From: GCA-002715885 sp045561575
GTDB taxonomy: Bacteria; Bacteroidota; Bacteroidia; Flavobacteriales; BACL11
Direction of reading: 5' to 3'
DNA: 11,266 nt
Assembly (NCBI GenBank): GCA_045561575.1
Contig: JBJKXM010000023.1
Location: 1-11,266 of the forward strand
The notes beneath the pieces were generated by a model. The model ran no database searches and was not told where the DNA came from. It was given only the letters and a program-made list of their open reading frames with translations. The position numbers and the translations under genes were made by a program. Of this stretch, positions 1 to 7,670 are shown piece by piece. The first letter of the stretch is position 1. The number at the start of each line of letters is the position of its first letter.

Positions 1-1014
1 CATATAGATCATCCTGTAATTGCTGAGGTTGTTAAAAAATCTAAAGGAATTTTTGATGTAAGAAGAGTTAATTCAGGCAAAGAATATACCCTACTATGTA
101 AACAAGACTCTATAGAAACTCTTAGTTATTTTATATATCAAGAAACGGCTAAAAACTATATAGTTTTTGATTTTAATAATGAGCCCAAAGTATATCGTGG
201 AGAAAAAGAAGTGGTTACTAAACTTAAACTTTCATCTGGTATAATTGCTTCATCATTATCAGAATCAATCGAAAATCAGGGGGTTAGCCCAAGGGTTTCC
301 ATTAAGCTTTCTGAAATATATGCATGGACAATAGACTTTTTTAAAATTCAAGAAGGGGACGCATATAAGGTATATTATGAGAACAATTATATTGATGGTA
401 AGTATATTGGAATAGGAAGAATTCTTGCGGCCGAGTTTACACATAAGGGTAAAGAATTTTATTCATTTTATTACAAAGAAAATGATAACTATGGAGAATA
501 TTTTGATGAGGAAGGAAGAACCCTTAGAAAAGCATTTTTAAAGGCCCCCTTAGACTTTTATAGAATTAGCTCAAGATATAGTAAAAACAGAAAACACCCT
601 GTAACTGGTCAGTGGAAAGGTCACTTTGGGACAGACTATGCTGCACCAACCGGAACTCCAATTATGTCAACCGCAAACGGGACTATTGTTACAGCTAGCT
701 ATACTAGAAATAATGGTAATTATGTTAAAGTGCGTCACAATAGCACATATTCCACACAGTATTTACACATGTCTAAAATTAAAAAGGGAATAAAAAAAGG
801 TGTTTATGTTAAACAGGGAGACATAATTGGATACGTAGGTAGTACTGGTTTGGCAACAGGACCACACGTTTGTTATAGATTTTGGAAAAATGGGAAACAA
901 GTCGATCCATATAAACAAAAATTACCACCAGGAGACCCAATAAGTAAAGAAAATAGAGGAGCATATATGACTGTAAAGGATAGTCTCATGACTATATTAA
1001 ATAGTAATATATAA
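1..1014 (+). CDS. M23-family peptidoglycan DD-metallopeptidase (5' partial)
   Basis: This is a zinc endopeptidase that would cut peptide cross-links in periplasmic peptidoglycan. The frame is open from the first base, so the 337 visible residues are the C-terminal part; relatives run to about 420-440 residues, so roughly 90-100 are missing. A GTG at 211 lies inside the domain and is not the start. Visible residues about 15-60 (FDVRRVNSGKEY) resemble the OapA/LysM-like inhibitory domain of MepM/Csd3-type enzymes, and the M23 core follows at about 190-310. It shows H208xxxD212 (GHFGTDY), H256 (YLHM) and H289-V-C291 (GPHVCYRFWKNGKQVDP). By family knowledge H208, D212 and position 291 bind zinc, while H256 and H289 are catalytic. 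Position 291 is Cys instead of the usual His of HxH, and Cys can bind zinc. The next gene starts 7 bases downstream, so an operon is likely. The family call is firm; the role in this operon is inferred. Confidence 0.93.
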   Translation, partial: HIDHPVIAEVVKKSKGIFDVRRVNSGKEYTLLCKQDSIETLSYFIYQETAKNYIVFDFNNEPKVYRGEKEVVTKLKLSSGIIASSLSESIENQGVSPRVSIKLSEIYAWTIDFFKIQEGDAYKVYYENNYIDGKYIGIGRILAAEFTHKGKEFYSFYYKENDNYGEYFDEEGRTLRKAFLKAPLDFYRISSRYSKNRKHPVTGQWKGHFGTDYAAPTGTPIMSTANGTIVTASYTRNNGNYVKVRHNSTYSTQYLHMSKIKKGIKKGVYVKQGDIIGYVGSTGLATGPHVCYRFWKNGKQVDPYKQKLPPGDPISKENRGAYMTVKDSLMTILNSNI

Positions 1015-1021
1015 CTCCCTA

Positions 1022-4000
1022 ATGTTAAGCCCTCGTTTTTTAAAAACATATTTTACAATAATTTTACTTTTGTTAATTCAGCCTTTTAGTTTTGCTGAAG
1101 GTTTTATTAAAAATCAAGGACAATTACCCAATAATGTTTTTGCAAAGAAAAATGTCAAAGGAGGGGCTTTGTTTATTGAACAAGCAAAGCTCACATTCTC
1201 GTTTTATGATCAAATTCAACTTAAAAATTTCCATAATAGAGTAGGAAATAACAATAAAATAAATTTTCATTCTTATTCAGTTTCTTTTCTTAATACAAAT
1301 AAATCTCTTGACACTAAATTTTTAAACAAACTTAATTTTACAGAAAATTATTACTTAGGAGATTCATCTAGTTGGGCGACAGGTGTCAGTCACTATCAAA
1401 AACATATTCAAAAGAATATTTATAAAGGAATAGACCTTTTAATTTATAATCACGATAATAATTTAAAATACGATTTATTACTTTCAAAAGAATCAAACTA
1501 TAAGGATATTAAAATTAAGTATAGCGGACATTCTAGTATTACATTGAAAAAGGGTAATGTAGTTATATCAACAAGTGTTAATACTATCACAGAACTACGT
1601 CCTTACGCATATCAAATTATTGATAATGATACTATGGAGGTGCTTTGTAATTATGTGTTAAAAAAAGATAAGTTGAGTTTTGATTTTCCATATGGATATG
1701 ACAAGAGCAACGATCTTGTAATTGACCCAACATTAATTTTTTCAACATATTCTGGCTCGATATCAGATAATTTTGGGTACACAGCTACATATGATAATGA
1801 TGGCTATTTATATTCTGGAAGCACTGCTTTCGGCGTTGATTATCCTACAACATTAGGGGCTTACCAGCAGAGTTTTCAAGGAGGAGTTACAGACATTGCT
1901 ATAACCAAATATGATACAACAGGAACATATAGAATATATTCTACATATTTAGGTGGATCATCAGATGAACTTCCCCATAGTATGGTTGTAAATTCAAATA
2001 ATGAGTTGTTTGTTCTTGGAACTACAGGATCTGCAGACTTTCCTATAACTCAAGATGTTGTGCAATCTGTTTTTAATGGAGGAATTAGTTTTTTTCCTTC
2101 TGGTTTAGGCGTAAGCTTTGCAAATGGATCCGATATGTTTATTACAAAAATCAATAAAAATGGAGGGGCATTGCTTTCTTCAACTTTTCTTGGAGGAACA
2201 AACAATGATGGTTTGAATATATCTTCAAGGTTAAAATATAATTATGCTGATGAAGTTAGAGGCGAAATCGATGTTGATATAAACAATAATATTTATGTTG
2301 CAAGCTCTACTAGTTCTAACGACTTTCCAGTAACACAAAATGCATTTAATCAAACTTTATCTGGAGATCAAGACGGATGTATTATAAAAATTGATAATCA
2401 ATTATCTACTATAATTTGGTCTTCATTTCTAGGAGGAAGCAAGGATGATGCTGTATATTCTCTTGAGCTTGATGAGAAAAACAATATATATGTAGCTGGA
2501 GGAACAATATCAAGTGATTTTCCCACTACAGCTTTGGCGTATAATACTTCTTATAACGATTCTTTAAACCCAGATGCATTTATAACAAAAATAAATAATG
2601 ATGGTTCATTTATAGTTGCATCAACTTTTTTTGGATCGGAAGCATATGATCAGGCATATTTTATTGAACTTAACAATTTTAATGATATCTATATTTTAGG
2701 ACAAACAAGAGCAGACTCTCTTTCTCTAGTATTTAACACAAATTATTATGTTCCCAACGGTGGTCAGTTTATTTCGGTTTTTGATAATAAGCTTGAAAAC
2801 TTAATTCGATCTAGCATGATTGGAACTGGAAAAGGAACACCTGATATATCTCCAACAGCCTTTTTAGTTGATAAGTGTAATAACATATATTTGTCAGGAT
2901 GGGGCTCTAATTTAGGTGGCGCACTTTCGACATTAAATTTGCCAATTACACAATCAACCGCTTTTCAAAATACAACTGATGGTAATGATTTTTATTTAGC
3001 TGTTTTTAATGAGTTTATAGATAGCTTGCAGTATGCAACATATTTTGGCGGTAATCAAAGTACAGAACATGTCGATGGAGGAACAAGTAGGTTTGATAAA
3101 AACGGAATAGTATATCAATCTGTATGTGCTGGTTGTGGAGGAAACAATGATTTTCCAATTTACCCAAACCCAGGAGTTGTCTCTACAACAAACAATAGCC
3201 CAAACTGTAATAACGCGGTTTTTAAGTTCGATTTTAAACGCCCAATTGTAATTGCTGATTTTATAGCACCTTCTTACACCTGTACAACATCAGTTAGTTT
3301 TATTAATAATTCAACAACTAATCAAGTAAGTAACGCAAATTATTTTTGGGACTTTGGCGATGGAACTACTTCTACGCTAACTAATCCTAACCACCAATAT
3401 CAAACGCAGGGAATATATACAGTTAGATTAATTACAAATTCAAATCAGGCCTGTAATTTTTCTGACACTATTAGTAAGGAAGTTTTTGTTCTTACAGGAA
3501 CGGCAGATACATTAAGCGATGTTGTAAAATGTAGTTATAGTAATATTCAGATAGGCCTTCCGTCAATTTTAGATTCATCTTTAAACTTTAACTGGACTCC
3601 AAATAATTTTTTAAATAATAATTCTATTTCAAACCCATATACTTCAACAGATACCAGTACAAATTATAGACTTGTAATTTCCGGAAATCAATGTAATGAT
3701 ACTTTATATCAAAAAGTTCTAGTAAATGAATTAAGTATTTCTTTGCCTGATGACACATCATATTGCTCTGAACCAATATTAATAAGTCCAGTATTTACAA
3801 ATTCATTTGATCAAATAATTTGGTCGAGTAGTAGTAGTTTTAGCGATACACTTTCCCAACAGCTTAACTATCTAAGTTCTTCTGCATCAACTTATCATAT
3901 TAAAATTTCTGACAGTTTATGTTATGCTATTGATAGCATTAAAATATTATCAGATTTGATTGATATTCATCTTTTAGCAGATTCAATTTCTTGTGGCTTT

Positions 4001-4715
4001 GATACCCTTTTAATTTCGGTAGAAAATAACACGCCAAACAACCCAATTACTAATTACGCATGGAGTTCATCAGACACAATTATTTATGATGTTGATTCTT
4101 CTTCTGTTAGGATCTTAACAACTAACTCTAATTGGCACTACGTAGAGGTTGTTAATAGTGTAGGTTGTTATATGAAAGATTCACTTTATATCATAGTTTA
4201 TCCCAGCCCCTATAATTGATTCACTCTGGGCAAGTAGTGATAATGTTCCCTTAGGATTGAGCACAGAATTAAATATTTTGTCCAATGATTCTATATTGTG
4301 GTATAATCAACTAGCAGATCCAACAATTCAAATTACACCAAACTTGTCCTCATGGTATAACGTAACTGTGTCAAATGGCTTTTGCGAACTTATAGACTCT
4401 GTTTATGTAGCTGTAAGAGAAGTTTACTGTAATCTTGACAGTATTGTTATACCAACTGCTTTTACGCCTAATTTTGACGGAGTTAATGACACTTATAAAA
4501 TAAAAAATAATGGAGTTGACATTGTTAGTTTCAATATTTCAATTTATAATCGTCTTGGTCAATTAGTTTTTAATTCAAATGACATTAACTTTAATTGGAA
4601 TGGTCGATTTAAATCAGTCGAATTACAGCCTCAAGTATTTGATTTTTTTATTGAAATGACTTGTGCAGGAAACGCAAACTTATTTACTAAAGGAAATATT
4701 ACATTAATAAAGTGA
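1022..4715 (+). CDS. Large T9SS type B cargo protein: SBBP propeller, PKD, Ig-like repeats, CHU_C sorting domain (one frameshift)
   Basis: This is a predicted secreted or cell-surface protein of about 1230 residues. A signal peptide ends near A25 (IQPFSFA|EG). Residues ~26-240 resemble the DUF7948-type N-terminal domain (FIKNQGQ). Residues ~240-730 carry SBBP beta-propeller repeats (STYLGG, STFLGG, SSFLGG, each followed by SxDFP) and end in a VCAGCGG motif with C702 and C705. A PKD domain lies at ~740-825 (WDFGDG at 776). Ig-like repeats closed by cysteines follow to ~1130, and the last ~90 residues form a CHU_C / type B gliding-motility C-terminal domain (AFTPNFDGVNDTYKI). The frame closes at 4219, but the next frame continues as PIIDSLWASSDN and carries the sorting domain. 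Removing one C from the run at 4207-4210 joins them, so this is one gene. The 3' end overlaps the PorP/SprF gene by four bases. The ligand or substrate is unknown. Confidence 0.9.
4207..4210 (+). other. Frameshift site in the T9SS cargo gene (one extra C)
   Basis: A run of four C's splits the frame. As written the frame ends PSPYN-stop at 4219. With three C's the reading becomes YPSPIIDSLWASSDN and runs on through the CHU_C domain to 4715. Most likely this is a sequencing insertion. A real frameshift would give a product without its sorting domain. Confidence 0.8.
4712..4715 (+). promoter_or_regulatory. GTGA start/stop overlap (translational coupling)
   Basis: The GTG start of the PorP/SprF gene (4712-4714) overlaps the TGA stop of the cargo gene (4713-4715). 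No Shine-Dalgarno motif lies close upstream, only A-rich sequence, so re-initiation by the terminating ribosome is plausible. Confidence 0.6.
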
Positions 4716-5626
4716 GAGTTTTTATTATAATCTTTTTATCTACTGTTTTTTTAAAATTAAATGCACAAGACATTCATTTTTCACAATTTAAAAATTCTAA
4801 AATCAATATAAATCCAGCATTAACGGGAGATCAGGAATCAGATTATCTTGCTATTTTGCAACGCAGATCCCAGTGGGGATCTGTAACGGATCCATTTAAA
4901 ACAATATCTGTCGCTTTTTATCGTAAAGATATTTATAAAAAATACTCTTTTGCTATAGAATTTTTAAATGATGTGGCAGGTCTTTCTGATTTTGCAACAA
5001 CTGGATTTAATGTTTCATCATCGTTAAAACTTTTGAATGATAAAGATCAGTGTTTTTCATTTGGCCTTGGCCTTGGTGCATTTCAAAGGTCTTATGATTT
5101 TAATTCTTTAACTTTTTATGAAAACGAACAATTTATCGCAAATAAATTATTCTTTGTTGATTTATTTACAGGAATTTTTTATCAAAAAAAAATCAATACT
5201 TTATCTAAAATAGATCTTGGTTTTTCAGCTTATTATATTAATAATCCTAATCAATCTTTTACAAGCTCTAATGAGAACACTCCAGCTAAATACATTACTC
5301 ACATTGATTATAATCTAAAGTATAATGATTTTAATATCATACCATCAGTATTTTACAGTTACCAAGCAAATCAAAAAGAATTTATATTTGGACTTGAACT
5401 AGCTGATCAAATAAAAAGATTTAATGATAAAATAAATTTATCAGCAGCACTTTACTGTCGATACAATGATGCGGTTATCCCAAGCCTTTCATTTTCTTTT
5501 GAAAAACTAGACTTTAATATTTCATATGATGTTAATATTTCTGATTTTTCAAAAGCTTCAAACAATTTTGGAGGATTAGAATTTGCTGTTATGTACCATT
5601 GGAATAAGAAAAAAGTAAAAAAATAA
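4712..5626 (+). CDS. PorP/SprF-family type IX secretion outer-membrane protein
   Basis: This predicted outer-membrane beta-barrel protein of 304 residues belongs to the PorP/SprF family, which supports secretion or surface anchoring of type B (CHU_C) cargo. The start is the GTG at 4712. No in-frame ATG exists nearby, and this start gives a complete signal peptide (MRVFIIIFLSTVFLKLNA|QD, cleavage after residue 18). Family signatures follow: QDIHFSQF, NPALTGD at 34-40, and QRRSQWGSVTDPFKTISVAFY at about 50-70. After that come alternating polar and hydrophobic strands to the C-terminus. The length is typical of the family. The start codon overlaps the stop of the cargo gene (GTGA, 4712-4715), which suggests translational coupling and a dedicated cargo/partner pair. 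The nearest described example is SprF beside SprB. That this protein exports the upstream protein is inference from position and family. Confidence 0.93.
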   Translation: MRVFIIIFLSTVFLKLNAQDIHFSQFKNSKININPALTGDQESDYLAILQRRSQWGSVTDPFKTISVAFYRKDIYKKYSFAIEFLNDVAGLSDFATTGFNVSSSLKLLNDKDQCFSFGLGLGAFQRSYDFNSLTFYENEQFIANKLFFVDLFTGIFYQKKINTLSKIDLGFSAYYINNPNQSFTSSNENTPAKYITHIDYNLKYNDFNIIPSVFYSYQANQKEFIFGLELADQIKRFNDKINLSAALYCRYNDAVIPSLSFSFEKLDFNISYDVNISDFSKASNNFGGLEFAVMYHWNKKKVKK

Positions 5627-5638
5627 AAACAAATTTAT

Positions 5639-7072
5639 ATGTCCCAAGATATTTATAGTTTTTTTTCTTTTTGTGCAGCATTATTGAAGCTCAAAACCCA
5701 GGTAATAATCTCTAAATTAAATGGAGACATAAATTCAGATAATTCAGAAATTAATTTTGTTCAAATAAATGATTCAACAGCATATTTTACTAAGTTTTTT
5801 TACAGACAATAATAATTTGAAATCCTCAATTGTTAAAGCTAGGAATATAGATGGAAAATGGCTTTCAATGAAAAATAATTACAACAATTACAATTCTGGA
5901 AATCTTACCCTTACTCCATTTGAAAACATAAGCTATATCACTCGATGTAATTTTGACTATACGTTTTTGTAATTTATTTAGAGTGAACGGTAATGACACT
6001 ACAAGTTTTAACAAAATCAACACCGAAGCTTTTACTAACAAGTATAATTCACAGCCTAGTTTTTTTTACATTTAATGGTCAGTTTTTTTTTAGCTTTTGT
6101 TTCTGATCGTGAGGGTGGATACGGAGGGCTTGATATATGGTTTTTCCGTTATTGACAAGTCTGGTAATATTGGCATGCCAATTAATGCAGGAAAAAACAA
6201 TTAATACTTCTTTTGATGAAATTTCTCCATTTTACAATGAAATAGAATCCAAATTATATTTCAGTTCTAATCGGGAAACCCACAATCTTGGAGGATATGA
6301 CATTTATTCATCTTCGGGCTATCCAAATAAATGGAATAAATCAAATAATCTTTTTGATTTTAACACAACAAAAAGATGAAAATGTATTTCACTTTTTTAT
6401 GATAAATTTAATGGTTATTTCTCATCAAATCGGAATACAGATTGCAATTCTTTAGAGTCATGCTGTGCCGATATTTTTTATTTCAAATTTCTTCAAGAAG
6501 ATACATTGCAAGAATCTGCTGATAGTACTTACAATTTCTCATCATACTTACCATTAAGCTTGTATTTTGATAATGACATGCCATCTATTTCTAATTTTAA
6601 GACATCCCCCTCAATACAATTATAAAAAGCTCTTACATAGATTATTTTATGAACTTTGACACGTATAACAGATATAATAGTAGTTATGCAGGGACTTTTT
6701 TTGAAGACTCTTTAAAAGGCAATTTTAACAGGTTAAATGAGCTTATAGATATATTGTATCAAAATCTTATTGATGGATATAATATAACAATCAAAATTAG
6801 AGGTTATGCTAGTCAACTTGCTGATGAAAAAATATAATGTTAAAAATTTCTTCAATGCGTATTAAATCGCTGCTAAATTATTTTTCAACATATAAAAAAT
6901 GGTGTTTTAAAAACCATATTTTCTAAATCAAAGTCTAAATGTAATTGAAGCACCACTCGGTGAATCTGAAAGTGCCGAGGCCGAAACAAATGATGCAATT
7001 ATAAATATATATGGATCTGAGGCAATGTTAAATAGAAAAGTGTCTATTTTAAAAATAGACTCTTATAAATAA
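5639..7072 (+). pseudogene. PD40/OmpA-like envelope protein, partner of PorP/SprF (multiply frameshifted as written)
   Basis: The proposed ATG lies 12 bases after the porP/sprF-like stop. No single frame is long, but deleting 18 single bases (mostly in T or A runs, e.g. 6060-6067 and 6083-6091) restores about 471 codons. The restored order is: signal peptide ending CSIIEA|QNPG; PD40/WD40-like beta-propeller segments (VSDREGGYGGLDIWF; INTSFDEISPFYN; LYFSSNRETHNLGGYDIYSS); a cysteine-containing segment (NTDCNSLESCCADIFYF); and an OmpA-like C-terminal domain (IKIRGYASQLADEKYNV, then MRIKSLLNYF). It ends in RKVSILKIDSYK at 7070-7072. OmpA-like domains commonly bind peptidoglycan, and such genes often follow PorP/SprF; PorE of the T9SS is a related, longer example with TPRs, which I do not see here. 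The indels are probably consensus errors, so the gene may be intact in the cell. Confidence 0.78.
7042..7060. terminator. 9-bp inverted repeat at the convergent gene ends, possible weak bidirectional terminator
   Basis: GTCTATTTT and AAAATAGAC flank a single A. It lies in the last codons of the PD40/OmpA-like gene and two bases beyond the stop of the minus-strand membrane-protein gene. The usable stem is only about six mostly A/T pairs, and neither strand has a strong T tract after it. The position fits a shared terminator but the structure is weak. Confidence 0.3.
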
Positions 7073-7668
7073 AGAATACTCAAACCCATTACAATATTTC
7101 CAACAATAAAGCCGGCATATATTTGATTTAAACTATGTGCTTTTTAAGCTTAGTCGAGAATACCCTAATATCCCGGAAATTAGAATTGTAATTAGTAAGA
7201 GCATTAGGTTTTGACCAAAAAGAAATTCAAGCATTATAAACACACCAGTAGTACCACCAATGGCAAGCATATGAAGGCTTATTTTCCATTTTTTAGTTAT
7301 TAGTAATGATATTAGCACAACATATATAGCTCCCAAATAAATAGATTTCATAATTGGAGCGTAACTAAAGATTTCTCTCATGAAATAAAAGCCTAATATC
7401 ATCCAAATTGATGCAAATAGAATTGGCAAAAACCTTTCTTCTTTTTTTTGGCATTTCTAAGCTATCTATTTTTTTTTGTTAATAGTAAAATAAATACACT
7501 TAAAAGAGGTAATATCAAGGAAAAAAACACAAGTTCCAATGAGAATTATTCCGGCTTGGTTTTCAAGAATAATCATATTAGAATAGATTTTAACAACCAA
7601 AAAAAACTGTTATTGTAGGCACAAAAAACAGGATGAAACAAAATAGAGACTATTTTTTCAAGACTCAT
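7063..7668 (-). pseudogene. PAP2-like multi-spanning membrane protein (frameshifted as written)
   Basis: The ATG at 7668-7666 overlaps the rpoN stop (TAATG), and the restored stop is at 7065-7063. Deleting six bases, all in A/T runs (7141-7145, 7442-7449, 7469-7477, 7521-7527, 7599-7606, 7623-7628), gives about 199 residues. The product starts MSLEKIVSILFHPVFVPT and has about five or six hydrophobic segments. It includes DSLEMPKKEERFLPILFA, KWKISLHMLAIGG, and an end YSRLSLKAHSLNQIYAGF followed by IVGNIVMGLSILYL. The last part resembles PAP2 motif 3 (SRx5Hx3D) with Q in place of D, and SLHM may stand where motif 2 (SGH) would be. The PAP2-like call rests on these motifs and on memory of similar flavobacterial membrane proteins. 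Phosphatase activity is uncertain. It is the last gene of the dxs-asnS-rpoN cluster. Confidence 0.65.
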
Positions 7669-7670
7669 TA
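7666..7670 (-). promoter_or_regulatory. TAATG stop/start overlap joining rpoN and the membrane-protein gene
   Basis: On the minus strand the TAA of rpoN (7670-7668) shares one A with the ATG of the next gene (7668-7666). The rpoN stop falls here once one A is removed from the nine-base run at 7682-7690. The arrangement predicts translational coupling. Confidence 0.55.

Noticed and set aside
4257..4715. A separate small protein carrying a CHU_C domain, starting at a TTG
   Set aside because: The upstream sequence in this frame (PIIDSLWASSDN) continues the Ig-like repeat of the large protein, and one base removal joins them. A stand-alone sorting domain without a signal peptide makes little sense.
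5769..6837. Three apparent short plus-strand genes after porP/sprF
   Set aside because: They are consecutive pieces of one PD40/OmpA-like protein in shifting frames.
6899..6917. Near-palindrome ATGGT...ACCAT considered as a hairpin or terminator
   Set aside because: It needs a bulge, lies inside the OmpA-like coding region (KNGVLKTIF), and sits where the run lengths are unreliable.
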